A DNA stretch of 64,000 nt from Zoogloea sp016790385 (GCF_041916735.1 NZ_JAYRYY010000002.1); one strand, 5' to 3'. Counted from the first letter of the stretch, positions 18,342-29,907 are shown. Program-made: numbers and translations. Notes: a model not told the origin generated them from the letters alone.

Positions 18342-19220
18342 TTAGGCCTTGCGGCGACGGGCGGCGAAGAGGCCGGCGAAGCCAAGACCCACCAGAGCCA
18401 GGGAAGCGGGCTCAGGAACGGTCGGGCGGATGGAGCCGTCCAGTTCGGTCTGACGCACGGCAACGGGGTTGCCGAGGCTGTCCACGAAGGCCAGCAGCTG
18501 GTTGGCAGCGGGGATCGGGGGATCCACGTTGGTGTCCAGGGAGAAGGTGGTGCCACTGCCGGCGGAAACGTAGTTGCCGTTGATGTCCTGGATGTACAGG
18601 AAGCCGGCTTCAGCGGAATCCACTTCCAGGTTCAGGGTCAGGTTGGCAACCTGAAGGAAGGAGCTCACCAGATGGCCGGAAACGACGGTACGGTCGTTGG
18701 CATTGTTGAGGAAGTCATTGAAGTACAGTTCCCAGGTGCCACCGGTGTACACCGGGCCGGTCGCGTTGCTCAGCATGCCGTCAAACTTGTACCGGACTTC
18801 CAGCTGCCAGGTCAGGCCGAAACCTTCGCTGTCGGTGCCGGGGATGGTCGGCGGAACCAGCGGGCTCAGCGCATCGATGTTCACCTGAGCGATGGTCGGG
18901 GTGACCAAGCTGACCGGGGTCACGCCGTCCATGGCGATGCCGGCACGGGGAATCCCGAGGCTGGCGAAATCGCTGGCCAGGTTGGTGTCGTAGAAGGCGC
19001 CTTCCACGGAGCCGTCGCTCAGGTCATAGACCGAGGTGGCGAACAGCTGGGTGAAACCGAACTGGGTGAAGGTGCCGGTGGTGGTGTTGCCATCGTTGGC
19101 GGTCAGCACGGGGATTTCGTAACCGTTGCTGCCGACATTGATGTACATCGACGGAGCCGCGACGGCTGCGGTGGCGGTCATCGCCAGAACGCTTGCAGCG
19201 GCAAGAAGTTTCATTTTCAT
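18342..19220 (-). CDS. PEP-CTERM exosortase-sorted exoprotein (possibly PepA-like)
   Basis: A 292-residue secreted protein. It has a Sec signal peptide (residues 1-22, ending AVAA) and a C-terminal PEP-CTERM sorting tag (about 268-292): VPEP, a hydrophobic helix (ASLALVGLGFAGLFAA) and RRRK. Exosortase (EpsH) removes this tag and the protein is exported with extracellular polysaccharide. The body is low in cysteine and rich in Thr/Gly/Asn, with a GTFTQFGFTQLFATSVYDL stretch near the N-terminus. That stretch recalls the flocculation-associated protein PepA of Zoogloea relatives; this match is from memory. It is a single gene with its own terminator and a sigma-54 promoter, consistent with PrsK/PrsR/RpoN control known for PEP-CTERM genes. 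Confidence 0.88.
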   Translation of the reverse strand: MKMKLLAAASVLAMTATAAVAAPSMYINVGSNGYEIPVLTANDGNTTTGTFTQFGFTQLFATSVYDLSDGSVEGAFYDTNLASDFASLGIPRAGIAMDGVTPVSLVTPTIAQVNIDALSPLVPPTIPGTDSEGFGLTWQLEVRYKFDGMLSNATGPVYTGGTWELYFNDFLNNANDRTVVSGHLVSSFLQVANLTLNLEVDSAEAGFLYIQDINGNYVSAGSGTTFSLDTNVDPPIPAANQLLAFVDSLGNPVAVRQTELDGSIRPTVPEPASLALVGLGFAGLFAARRRKA

Positions 19221-19268
19221 GAGTGGATCTCCGGAATTAGAGGCGGCAATAACGCGCAGGAAACATAG

Positions 19269-19284
19269 AGCAGATTCTGTGCCA
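19269..19284 (-). promoter_or_regulatory. Sigma-54 (-24/-12) promoter of the PEP-CTERM gene
   Basis: The minus strand reads TGGCACAGAATCTGCT. The -24 TGGCAC and -12 TGC elements place GG and GC exactly ten bases apart, the hallmark spacing for RpoN. Transcription would start near 19258, giving a leader of about 38 bases before the ATG at 19220. Five of six bases around -12 are not perfect (CTGCT instead of TTGCA), but the invariant bases are all present. Confidence 0.75.
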
Positions 19285-19368
19285 CATTTTAAAGAAGGTC
19301 ACAAAGCGTTCCAAAGGGCTAATTTAATTGAAATTTTTTTTGACGTAGAAGAGCGCCTGGGGCAGCTG

Positions 19369-19396
19369 CGACACGCTCTGTAAAGATTTTCGACAC
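19369..19396 (-). promoter_or_regulatory. Tandem GTGTCG sites upstream of the sigma-54 promoter
   Basis: GTGTCG occurs twice on the minus strand (19396-19391 and 19374-19369), 22 bases apart, or two helical turns. The sites are about 110-140 bases upstream of the predicted start site, where enhancer-binding activators of sigma-54 promoters bind. A palindrome ACCCA-TAA-TGGGT lies slightly further up (about 19427-19439). Assignment as a PrsR-type site is a guess. Confidence 0.3.
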
Positions 19397-19491
19397 AATC
19401 ACGTCGCGGCGAAGGCGAGTCTTTCAACCCATAATGGGTCACCAAGTGGCGGCTTGCTGACAGGCAACTTCAAGTATGTATCCTGCGGAGC

Positions 19492-20916
19492 CTAGGGCCT
19501 TGGGGTGGCACTCAGCGCAACGGCGAGGCTGGCCTGCAGGGCAAAATGCCTGACCGCATCCCAGCACTCCTGATCCAGGTGCTTGCCGCCGCAATCGACG
19601 TATAGCAGGCCAATCCGCCGGGTTGTAGTGCCAATGGGCACGACACCGCATTCCGGGCACGCCGCAACCCGCAGCAGGCGCTCGGCGCCCGGGCGCGCGA
19701 GGCGATCCGCGTTGATGAGGGCCGCCTCTCCGCTATCGATGGCCGCATCCAGCACATCGTCGGGCTCGCCTTCCGTCGGAAAAACAAAACGTGCGGCAAG
19801 GGCGTCGGCGTCTGCCCCCAGGGCGACGCGTCCGACCAGCGACTGGCGATCTTCTGTCAACAACGCCACCACGACACGCCGGCACCCCACGGCGCGATAC
19901 AGCCCCTCAACAACGAGCTGCAGAACATCGGCGATGTTCGCCCGGGCAAGACTCATCTCGGCCAGATCATGGAGAACGCGCATCTGAAGACGCACATCGG
20001 GCACAACAGTGCCCTGGATCATCGTCTCTTCCGGTTCGGGGGCAACCTGGGGAATCAACCCCGCCGCCTCGGTGGCGCCGAACTCGCGCGCAACCCTGGC
20101 GGCCTCCCCCGCATTTGCAATGATCTCGGCCCGGAGCGCCGTCAAGGGCTGGTCAAGATAATCGGCCACTTCGTGCAGGCACTGGCGCCCACCGGGGGAA
20201 TCCCACCCCCCGTCGGCAAGTCGTGCCAGACGATGTGCCAACAGGATCGAGCGGCCGGGGCCACGACCACGCGGATCCATTTCCATGGCGGCGGCGGCCA
20301 AAGCCCCCAGCCTCCACTCCTTGATCAGTCCGTAGGACAACTGGCGCAAGGGAAAGCCCAGCACACGCTGCTGCGCCTCCTCTTCCCGGACATCGGTTTC
20401 CGAGAGGCAACGATCAAGGCGGTGAGCCTGTTCGCCACCAAAGCACCAGAAAGCCATTTCGCCCACACGCCCCAAGAGAGCCGCGATGAAGATCTCCTCA
20501 CCGGCCCCCTCCCCCCGCTTGCGGGAGATCCATCGCGCCTGCACCGCGGCGTGGAAGCTCCTGGCCATCTCCGCATGCAAGCGCCCCCGGATGCCCTGGT
20601 TGAGCAAGGCATCGATCAGGGCAACCGAAAGGGCAAGCTCGACGACGGGATCAAAACCAAGCACCACGATGGCGCGGGAAACCGTACTGATACCCTGGTG
20701 AGCGTGGTTGAAGAAGGCGCTGTTGGCAAGCCGGAGCACCTTGGTCGTCATTGGCGGGTCCATCAGGATGACTTTTGCCAATGCCGACGCCGATGCCCGA
20801 TCGTCGGCAATCAAGGTTCGCAGAGATTCGACCGTGCGACCGAATACCGGCATTTCCCGCCCACGGATGCGTTCGATCCAGGCAGCCAGATCAAGGGGAT
20901 ATTCGCTTACGGACAT
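19492..20916 (-). CDS. HDOD-GAF signalling protein
   Basis: A 474-residue cytoplasmic protein. The N-terminal HDOD domain (about 15-210) is a degenerate HD phosphohydrolase fold; it shows typical ILMDPPMTTKVLRLANSAFF and ISTVSRAIVVLGF stretches. The C-terminal GAF-like domain (about 320-470) contains LHDLAEMSLARANIADVLQLVVEGLYRAVGCRRVVV. HDOD proteins are adapters in signal transduction, often linked to c-di-GMP and motility; no enzymatic residues are expected. The start at 20916 has a GGAGAGCCT site and begins the domain. A longer frame upstream runs into the secA terminator region. The gene follows secA on the same strand but is probably a separate unit. Confidence 0.85.
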   Translation of the reverse strand: MSVSEYPLDLAAWIERIRGREMPVFGRTVESLRTLIADDRASASALAKVILMDPPMTTKVLRLANSAFFNHAHQGISTVSRAIVVLGFDPVVELALSVALIDALLNQGIRGRLHAEMARSFHAAVQARWISRKRGEGAGEEIFIAALLGRVGEMAFWCFGGEQAHRLDRCLSETDVREEEAQQRVLGFPLRQLSYGLIKEWRLGALAAAAMEMDPRGRGPGRSILLAHRLARLADGGWDSPGGRQCLHEVADYLDQPLTALRAEIIANAGEAARVAREFGATEAAGLIPQVAPEPEETMIQGTVVPDVRLQMRVLHDLAEMSLARANIADVLQLVVEGLYRAVGCRRVVVALLTEDRQSLVGRVALGADADALAARFVFPTEGEPDDVLDAAIDSGEAALINADRLARPGAERLLRVAACPECGVVPIGTTTRRIGLLYVDCGGKHLDQECWDAVRHFALQASLAVALSATPRP

Positions 20917-20975
20917 AGGCTCTCCTTGGCTCGGTAACGGCAGAGGGCCCGGATCGCTTGAGACCCCTGAAACGA

Positions 20976-21000
20976 CGACGCCGGCCCTGGAGCCGGCGCC
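20976..21000 (-). terminator. Terminator downstream of secA
   Basis: A hairpin GCGCCGGCT / (C)GCCGGCGTC with a six-base loop, 20 bases after the secA stop. The following minus-strand sequence CGTCGTTTCAGG is only weakly T-rich. Confidence 0.5.
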
Positions 21001-21019
21001 TGAACGGGGGCAATACGAC

Positions 21020-23746
<2,727 letters not shown>

Positions 23747-23892
23747 TTGATTTCGAAGGGGAAACGCGGCAAAACGCGGATTCTAGCATGGCACCCGGAC
23801 ACGACCGTGACGGACCTCCGAGTGCCGGTGATGCTTGTCCGCCCGGGACTATCCTCCTACGATGGGGGCGCTTTCTCGATTTCCAAGCCCCG

Positions 23893-24324
23893 ATGAGCAC
23901 GAGTTCCATCGACAATTTTCTCGGCAGCGGCGACAGCCTCGCAAAGTTGCAAGCCCACGCCAGCCGCCTGCTGCGCCTGCAACAGCAGCTGGGCGGGCTC
24001 CTGCCCCACTACATGGCGGATGCATGCCGGGTTGCCAACCTGAAGGGAGAGACACTGATCGTCCACGTCGAGAGTGCCGGGCTCGCCGTCAAGCTGCGTC
24101 AGGCCGTACCCAGCCTCCTGGCCGACTTTGCGCGGGAAGGGGTGATTCTCCGGGAGATCAAGGTAAAGGTGGCAATGCGGGAATACCGGCCCGCAACGCC
24201 GCCACCTCCCCATCGACATGTCAGTGACGCCACCCGCTCCGGCCTGGATCACCTCGCAGCCAGCCTGCCGGCCGACTCACCGCTGGCGAAAGCCCTCAAG
24301 CGCTTCGTGAGACAGGCCGGTTAA
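23893..24324 (+). CDS. dciA: DciA-family (DUF721) protein, putative helicase loader
   Basis: A 143-residue protein of the DUF721 family. Members such as DciA help load the replicative helicase DnaB in bacteria that lack DnaC. The KH-like core is visible (LPHYMADACRVANLKGETLIVHVESAGLAVKLRQAVPSLL, about 38-78). The start at 23893 (MSTSSIDNF) matches the family length; the frame runs open upstream without similarity. It is divergent from secA, its usual neighbour in betaproteobacteria. The last four bases overlap the stop of the convergent small membrane gene. Confidence 0.85.
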   Translation: MSTSSIDNFLGSGDSLAKLQAHASRLLRLQQQLGGLLPHYMADACRVANLKGETLIVHVESAGLAVKLRQAVPSLLADFAREGVILREIKVKVAMREYRPATPPPPHRHVSDATRSGLDHLAASLPADSPLAKALKRFVRQAG

Positions 24325-24509
24325 ACGAAGGGTACGAAAACGCGCTCGACGATGAGCAACGCGAAGAACACCAGCGCAACGACGAGCGCATACCGGAACA
24401 AGCGCCAGCCCAGCGCCAGGTAGCGGCGATCCCGGGTAAACACGAATGCGAGAAGGGAACCCCCGATTCCAATCGCCACCAGTACCGCGACGAGTCGCAG
24501 AATCAGCAT
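24321..24509 (-). CDS. Small two-helix membrane protein
   Basis: A 62-residue protein that is nearly all membrane: helices at about 3-24 and 38-60, separated by a basic loop (FTRDRRYLALGWRLFRY). It sits eight bases after lpxC and is probably co-transcribed with it. Its stop overlaps the dciA stop from the other strand. The function is not known. The gene position and the clean, conserved-looking hydrophobic pattern argue for a real gene. Confidence 0.65.
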   Translation of the reverse strand: MLILRLVAVLVAIGIGGSLLAFVFTRDRRYLALGWRLFRYALVVALVFFALLIVERVFVPFV

Positions 24510-24517
24510 GCTTCAGT

Positions 24518-25435
24518 TCAGGCGCTCGCCAGTTCGAACAACTGGGCCACCGCAGGCGGGGTGCTGGCGTCTTCTTCGAAGGTCACGATATCCCACGCCG
24601 TCTTGTCTTCAAGGAGCACGCGCAGGATCTGGTTGTTGAGGGCGTGGCCCGACTTATAGGCGCTGTAGGAGGCCAGCAGCGAATGCCCCGCCAAGTACAG
24701 ATCGCCAATGGCATCAAGCACCTTGTGCTTCACGAACTCATCGGCGTAGCGCAGGCCGTCCGCATTGAGCACCCGGTATTCGTCCATCACGATGGCATTG
24801 TCCAGGCTGCCACCCAGACCAAGCCCATTGGCCCGCATGAACTCCACGTCCTGCATGAAACCGAAGGTGCGCGCCCGCGACACTTCGCGCACGTAGGAAT
24901 GCTCGGCAAAATCCACCACCACCGAGGTTCCGGTATTGTCGATGGCCGGATGATTGAAGAGGATGGAGAAGCTCAGTCGGAACCCATCGTAGGGCTCCAG
25001 ACGCACCCACTTGTCCCCCTCCACGTACTCCACGGGCTTGAGCACCCGCAGGAATCGCTTGGGCGCGTTCTGCTCTTCGATGCCCGCCGACTGGATCAGG
25101 AACACAAAGGGGCCGGCGCTGCCATCCAGGATGGGGATTTCCGCCGCGTCCACGTCGATATGGGCATTGTCAACGCCGAGGCCGGCGAGCGCCGACATCA
25201 GGTGCTCGACGGTGTTGACCTTTGCCCCATCGCGCTGAAGGCCGGAGCACATGCGCGTGTCACACACCGCGTAGGGGTCGGCCGGAAGATCGACCACCGG
25301 ATCGAGATCCACCCTGTGGAAGACAATCCCCGTATCCGGGACCGCCGGCCGCAGAGTGAGCGTCACCTTGGCGCCGCTATGGAGCCCGACACCCGTGGCA
25401 GTGACAAGGGTTTTGAGGGTGCGCTGCTTCAGCAT
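24518..25435 (-). CDS. lpxC: UDP-3-O-acyl-N-acetylglucosamine deacetylase LpxC
   Basis: A 305-residue zinc enzyme for the committed step of lipid A synthesis. Zinc ligands are visible as His78 (in TVEHLMSAL) and in HKVLDAIGDLYLAGH (first His and the Asp four residues on). The last His of that segment is the general catalytic residue. The N-terminal TLKTLVTATGVGLHSGAKV is typical. Length matches E. coli (305). It follows ftsZ at the end of the dcw cluster, the usual place, after a strong terminator, so it has its own promoter in 25436-25520. Confidence 0.97.
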   Translation of the reverse strand: MLKQRTLKTLVTATGVGLHSGAKVTLTLRPAVPDTGIVFHRVDLDPVVDLPADPYAVCDTRMCSGLQRDGAKVNTVEHLMSALAGLGVDNAHIDVDAAEIPILDGSAGPFVFLIQSAGIEEQNAPKRFLRVLKPVEYVEGDKWVRLEPYDGFRLSFSILFNHPAIDNTGTSVVVDFAEHSYVREVSRARTFGFMQDVEFMRANGLGLGGSLDNAIVMDEYRVLNADGLRYADEFVKHKVLDAIGDLYLAGHSLLASYSAYKSGHALNNQILRVLLEDKTAWDIVTFEEDASTPPAVAQLFELASA

Positions 25436-25520
25436 GATCCCGATCCGCGTTCAAGTCGTTGAATCTTAACATAGGCGGCATGCTGCGCCGCAACAAGAGC
25501 GTAATCTCGGCAGCCACAAA

Positions 25521-25562
25521 CAAAAACGCGCAGCGGTTGGAGGCGACCTCCCGCTGCGCGTC
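25521..25562 (-). terminator. Terminator downstream of ftsZ
   Basis: A hairpin with an 11-base stem (ACGCGCAGCGG / CCGCTGCGCGT) followed on the minus strand by GTTTTTGTTTG. It ends the dcw transcript 31 bases after the ftsZ stop. Confidence 0.9.
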
Positions 25563-25592
25563 TGCCTGAGCCACCGGAGCGGCCCGGAGCGA

Positions 25593-26729
25593 TCAATCCG
25601 CCTGCTTGCGCAGGAAGGCCGGAATGTCCAGGGTCGACATGCCGTTGGCGCTCATGGCCTCAACCGTGGTTCTGGAAGTGCGGCGGATCACTGCCGGGAG
25701 TTCCAGATTGCCATAGTCGATTTCCATGCCGATGTTGTCAGTACCGGTACGCACCACCTCGATCTTGCGCGGCACGGCTGCAGCGCGAACTGCGCCCAGG
25801 CCAGTGGCCACAACGGTGACACGGATGCGGTCTTCCATGCTCTCGTCGAAGACGGTGCCGTACTTGACGAAGGCCTCGGAGGCGGCGAATGCCTGAACGG
25901 TCTTCACCGCATCGCGCACTTCAGACATCTTCAGGCTGCGGCTGGCGGTGATGTTGATCAGGACGCAACGGGCGCCAGACAGCTCAGTGCCTTCGAGCAG
26001 CGGGGAGACAGCGGCCTGCTCGGCCGCAATGCGGGCGCGATCGAGACCGGAAGCCTGTGCCGAGCCCATCATCGCGCGGCCCATCTCGGCCATGGCGGTA
26101 CGCACGTCCTGGAAATCAACGTTGACCAGACCAGGGACATTGATGATTTCGGCAATACCACCCACGGCGCTGGTCAGCACGTTGTCGGCGGAGCGGAAGC
26201 AATCCTCAAAACCGGCGTCGTCGCCATAGACCTCAAGCAACTTGTCGTTGAGCACGACAATCAGCGAATCCACCTGCTTGGAAAGCTCTTCCACGCCGCT
26301 TTCGGCCACACGGATGCGGTTCTCGAAATCGAAGGGCTTGGTCACCACGGCAACGGTCAGGATGCCCATCTCCTTGGCAATCTCGGCAACCACGGGCGCT
26401 GCGCCGGTCCCGGTGCCGCCCCCCATGCCGGCGGTGATGAAGCACATGTGTGCACCTTCGAGCGCCGAGGCAATCGCGTCGCGGGATTCCTGGGCGGCGG
26501 CACGGCCGGCTTCCGGCTTCGAACCTGCGCCGAGACCGGTCTTGCCAAGCTGGACCTTGGTCTGGGCCAGACAGCGGGACAGGGCCTGTGCATCGGTGTT
26601 GGCGATGATGAAATCAACGCCCTGCACACCCTCGCGGATCATGTGGTCGACGGCGTTGCCACCCGCACCGCCCACACCAATCACCTTGATGTTTGTGCCA
26701 CCGCTCGCCTTCTCAACAATTTCAAACAT
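25593..26729 (-). CDS. ftsZ: Cell division tubulin homologue FtsZ
   Basis: A 378-residue GTPase that polymerises into the division ring. The tubulin signature GGGTGTG is at 103-109, and the N-terminal nucleotide-binding IGVGGAGGNAV is at 17-27. The C-terminal conserved peptide LDIPAFLRKQAD at the very end is the docking site for FtsA and ZapD, which is also encoded here (60702-61457). The start has GGAGGCGAGGTAA upstream. A 151-base gap to ftsA leaves room for an ftsZ-proximal promoter. Confidence 0.98.
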   Translation of the reverse strand: MFEIVEKASGGTNIKVIGVGGAGGNAVDHMIREGVQGVDFIIANTDAQALSRCLAQTKVQLGKTGLGAGSKPEAGRAAAQESRDAIASALEGAHMCFITAGMGGGTGTGAAPVVAEIAKEMGILTVAVVTKPFDFENRIRVAESGVEELSKQVDSLIVVLNDKLLEVYGDDAGFEDCFRSADNVLTSAVGGIAEIINVPGLVNVDFQDVRTAMAEMGRAMMGSAQASGLDRARIAAEQAAVSPLLEGTELSGARCVLINITASRSLKMSEVRDAVKTVQAFAASEAFVKYGTVFDESMEDRIRVTVVATGLGAVRAAAVPRKIEVVRTGTDNIGMEIDYGNLELPAVIRRTSRTTVEAMSANGMSTLDIPAFLRKQAD

Positions 26730-26792
26730 TTACCTCGCCTCCAAGAGAAACTGCGCCTACGTGCCCCGAGCGCAACTGGACCTATATATTGT

Positions 26793-26829
26793 ATTGACCG
26801 TGGATTCTATAACTAAATAGAGGGTCAAT
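26793..26829. promoter_or_regulatory. Inverted repeat ATTGACC / GGTCAAT before ftsZ
   Basis: In the AT-rich ftsA-ftsZ gap, ATTGACC (26793-26799) and GGTCAAT (26823-26829) form an inverted repeat around a 23-base AT-rich centre. It may be a regulator site or part of an ftsZ promoter; no good -35/-10 spacing was found. Confidence 0.3.
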
Positions 26830-26880
26830 GCACACAAATATTCAATTCAACACGCCCCTTTGAAAGGGTCGTATCCACCC

Positions 26881-28110
26881 TCAGAAATTGCGTTCAAACC
26901 ACGAACGCATTCTCGAAAAAACCTGCCCGACATTACGTGTCTGACGGGCCTGGAGACCCCGCCTTTTCTGCGCGGCCCCCTCCATCACCAAACCCATTGC
27001 GTTGGCATAACGCGGCTCGCACACCACGTCGGCCAGGGCGCCGTCGTACTTGGGATAGCCGATGCGCACCGGCATGTGGAAGACCTCCTCGCCCAGCTCC
27101 ACCATCCCCTGCATCACGGCCGCACCGCCCGCCAGGACGATGCCGGAGGACAACAGCTCCTCGTAACCCGAGCGGCGCAGCTCGGCCTGGACAAGTTCAT
27201 ACAACTCGCACACCCGAGGCTCGATCACGTCGGCCAGGGCCTGACGGGAGAGCTTGCGGGGGGCACGATCCCCCACCCCCGGCACCTCGATCATCTCTGA
27301 GGCATCGGCCAGGGTGTGCATGGCGACACCGTGGCGGATCTTGATTTCCTCCGCCTCGGCCGTTGGTGTCCGCAGGGCCATGGCGATGTCGTTGGTCACC
27401 TGATCGCCGGCAATCGGGATCACCGCGGTGTGACGGATCGCCCCCTGGGTGAACACCGCCAGATCGGTGGTGCCGCCGCCGATATCCACCAGGCAGACCC
27501 CCAGCTCCTTTTCGTCCTCGGACAGGGTGGCGTAGCTAGAAGCCAGCGGTTGCAGCACGAGATCCAGCACTTCAAGGCCGCAGCGACGGACACATTTGAC
27601 GATGTTCTGGGCGGCGGAAACGGCGCCGGTGACAATGTGCACCTTCACCTCCAGCCGAACGCCACTCATCCCGATCGGCTCACGCACACCATCCTGGCCG
27701 TCGATGATGAACTCCTGGGTCAGGATGTGCAGGATCTGCTGGTCGGCCGGCAGTGGCATGGCCCGGGCGGTCTCGATGACCCGTTCCACGTCAATCGGTG
27801 AAACCTCCTTGTCCTTAATCGCCACCATGCCGTTGGAATTGAAACTGCGGATATGGCTTCCGGCGATACCGGTGTAGACGTCCCGGATCTTGCAGTCAGC
27901 CATCAGCTCCACTTCCTGGATGACCCTGGAGATGGCATCGACGGTGGCCTCGATATTCACCACCACGCCCTTCTTCAGGCCGGACGACGGCTGCGTGCCC
28001 AGGCCGATCACATCCATCCTGCCGTCCGGCTTGAGCTCGGCCACCACGCAGGTGATCTTCGAGGTGCCGATGTCGAGGCCGACGATCAGTTCCTTGTACT
28101 CTTTGCTCAT
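26881..28110 (-). CDS. ftsA: Cell division actin homologue FtsA
   Basis: A 409-residue ATP-binding protein that tethers FtsZ to the membrane. Actin-fold phosphate loops are visible (VGLDIGTSKITCVVAE, about 10-25; VDIGGGTTDLAVF; SGIVLAGGAAVMQG). The C-terminal amphipathic membrane-targeting helix ends FSRMRSWFERNF. The start codon overlaps the ftsQ stop by one base (TAATG). It normally interacts with the FtsZ C-terminal peptide and recruits late division proteins. Confidence 0.97.
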   Translation of the reverse strand: MSKEYKELIVGLDIGTSKITCVVAELKPDGRMDVIGLGTQPSSGLKKGVVVNIEATVDAISRVIQEVELMADCKIRDVYTGIAGSHIRSFNSNGMVAIKDKEVSPIDVERVIETARAMPLPADQQILHILTQEFIIDGQDGVREPIGMSGVRLEVKVHIVTGAVSAAQNIVKCVRRCGLEVLDLVLQPLASSYATLSEDEKELGVCLVDIGGGTTDLAVFTQGAIRHTAVIPIAGDQVTNDIAMALRTPTAEAEEIKIRHGVAMHTLADASEMIEVPGVGDRAPRKLSRQALADVIEPRVCELYELVQAELRRSGYEELLSSGIVLAGGAAVMQGMVELGEEVFHMPVRIGYPKYDGALADVVCEPRYANAMGLVMEGAAQKRRGLQARQTRNVGQVFSRMRSWFERNF

Positions 28111-28982
28111 TACTTACCTTTGCTTTCTTGCTTGCCAGCCGGCGCGGCGGATGCGATCGGCCGAAGGGCAAAACCACTGGGGTAGCGGAGATCCACCACC
28201 GCCACATTCATGTTCAGTTGGGCCTTGGCCTGGGGAAAATGGCGCACGAAGCGGGACAGGCGCTCGTCGATCGGCGCCTTGGCCTGATCGTGACCCAGCT
28301 CGATGGTCAGCCCGTCCTCCATCTTCAGTTGCCAGGCCTCGCGGGCCGACAGGGATACGCCGACAAGCTGCTTGCCCAGCGGCCCAAGCTTGCGCGTGAA
28401 ATCCTCGAACTTGGCGAGCAACACTCCGGACGATCCCTCCGGGCCGCTGAAAACGGGCATCCGAGCGTTGCTGGCCGCCGAGAAAACCTCGCCATAGCGG
28501 TTCACGAGACGCATGTCGCCGGTCTCGCCGACCCGCCAATAGGCAGAGGCCACATGCTCTTCCAGCCGGACCTCGATTCCGCCCGGCCAGCGGCGGCGCA
28601 CGTCGGCACGGCGAACCCAGGGAAGCTTCTCGAACGCGCCACGCACGTCTTCCAGATCAACGGTGAAGAAGTTGCCGCGCAAGGAAGAGCGGGCGGCATA
28701 CTCCAGCTGGGCCTGGGTCACCTGGGCCAGCGGCGTGGTGACCAGCACCTCCCGCAGGGGATACACGGGCAGGTGCGAGATCGCCGCAACCGCGGCGTAG
28801 CCCAGCCCCGCGGCCCCGAACACCAGCAGCACGTCAGATATCAGATTGAGAAGCTGGGGACGATCCCACAAACCATTGCCTCCAACGTCCCGCGGCGGTC
28901 GCGACGGACGCGCACGCTTGCCCGCGGCGGCCTTGCCGCCAGCCTCGGGAGGTACGTTGGAAGTCGGCCGCAGGTCAGCCAA
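28110..28982 (-). CDS. ftsQ: Cell division protein FtsQ
   Basis: A 290-residue bitopic division protein. It has a basic, proline-containing cytoplasmic tail (1-45), a membrane helix at about 47-70, a POTRA domain (about 75-145, starting PLREVLVTTPLAQVTQAQLE) and the beta domain. It connects FtsL/FtsB with the rest of the divisome. The start is a TTG at 28982 that overlaps the ddl stop by eight bases. No other start fits the tail and spacing better, but this start is not certain. Confidence 0.92.
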   Translation of the reverse strand: MADLRPTSNVPPEAGGKAAAGKRARPSRPPRDVGGNGLWDRPQLLNLISDVLLVFGAAGLGYAAVAAISHLPVYPLREVLVTTPLAQVTQAQLEYAARSSLRGNFFTVDLEDVRGAFEKLPWVRRADVRRRWPGGIEVRLEEHVASAYWRVGETGDMRLVNRYGEVFSAASNARMPVFSGPEGSSGVLLAKFEDFTRKLGPLGKQLVGVSLSAREAWQLKMEDGLTIELGHDQAKAPIDERLSRFVRHFPQAKAQLNMNVAVVDLRYPSGFALRPIASAAPAGKQESKGK

Positions 28983-29907
28983 GGCGTGCTCCCGCGAGGA
29001 TCTCCAGGCACAGAGCCTCGAACGACAAACCCGCCACCCGCGCCGACATGGGTACCAGCGAGTGGTTGGTCATGCCCGGCGCGGTGTTGATCTCGAGCAG
29101 GGTGAAGCTGCCATCATCCCGGAGGATCAGGTCGGCACGCCCCCAGCCGCGGCAGCCCAGCACCCGGGCACAGCGGACAACAGCCGCCTGGATTTCCTTC
29201 TCCTGGGCATCCGGCAGGCCGCTCGGACAAAAGTATTGGGTGTCGTCAGTGAAGTACTTGTTCTGGTAATCGTAGTTGCCACCCGGCGCTTCGATCCGCA
29301 CCAGCGGCAATGCCCGATCTCCCAGAAAGGGGGCGGTGAGCTCGCGCCCACTCACGAACTCCTCGGCCAACACCATGGAGTCATACTGGGCAGCCAGCTC
29401 CCAGGCGCCCTTCAGCTGCCCCGCCTCGGTGACCTTGGTGGCCCCCATGCTGGACCCCTCATGCACGGGTTTGACGAAGATCGGCAGGCCCAGATCGGCC
29501 ACAACGGCATCCCAATCCGTGTGGGCATCCAGGATCGCAAAGCGCGGCGTGGGCAGGCCCGACGCCAACCACACCAGCTTGGTGCGCCACTTGTCCATAC
29601 CGATGGCCGAGGCCATGACTCCGCTGCCCGTGTAGGGAATGCCCATCAGCTCCAGCGCCCCCTGAACCGTACCATCCTCACCGCCCCGGCCGTGCAGCGC
29701 GATGAAAGCACGCTCGTAGCCCTGCTCCTTGAGGATGTGCAGGTCGGTTTCCGCCGGATCGAAGGCATGGGCATCCACGCCGGCTCCTTGCAGGGCCGCC
29801 AGCACGGCCCGCCCTGACATGAGGGAGATCTCCCGCTCGGCAGAGCTTCCGCCCAGCAACACCGCCACTTTTCCGAATTGACTGCTCACGTCCTCAGACC
29901 TCGCCAT
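28975..29907 (-). CDS. ddl: D-alanine--D-alanine ligase
   Basis: A 310-residue ATP-grasp enzyme making D-Ala-D-Ala for the peptidoglycan stem. Recognisable parts are the N-terminal GKVAVLLGGSSAEREISLMSG, HGRGGEDGTVQG, the ATP-grasp VKPVHEGSSMG and LEINTAPGMTNHSLVP at the metal site. Length is typical of DdlB (306 in E. coli). It overlaps murC by 14 bases. murB, which sits between murC and ddl in enterics, is absent here, as in many betaproteobacteria. Confidence 0.96.
   Translation of the reverse strand: MARSEDVSSQFGKVAVLLGGSSAEREISLMSGRAVLAALQGAGVDAHAFDPAETDLHILKEQGYERAFIALHGRGGEDGTVQGALELMGIPYTGSGVMASAIGMDKWRTKLVWLASGLPTPRFAILDAHTDWDAVVADLGLPIFVKPVHEGSSMGATKVTEAGQLKGAWELAAQYDSMVLAEEFVSGRELTAPFLGDRALPLVRIEAPGGNYDYQNKYFTDDTQYFCPSGLPDAQEKEIQAAVVRCARVLGCRGWGRADLILRDDGSFTLLEINTAPGMTNHSLVPMSARVAGLSFEALCLEILAGARLG

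Noticed and set aside
26761..26830. A sigma-70 promoter for ftsZ built on TTGACC at 26828-26823
   Set aside because: No -10 hexamer at 16-18 bases; only the inverted repeat is reported.
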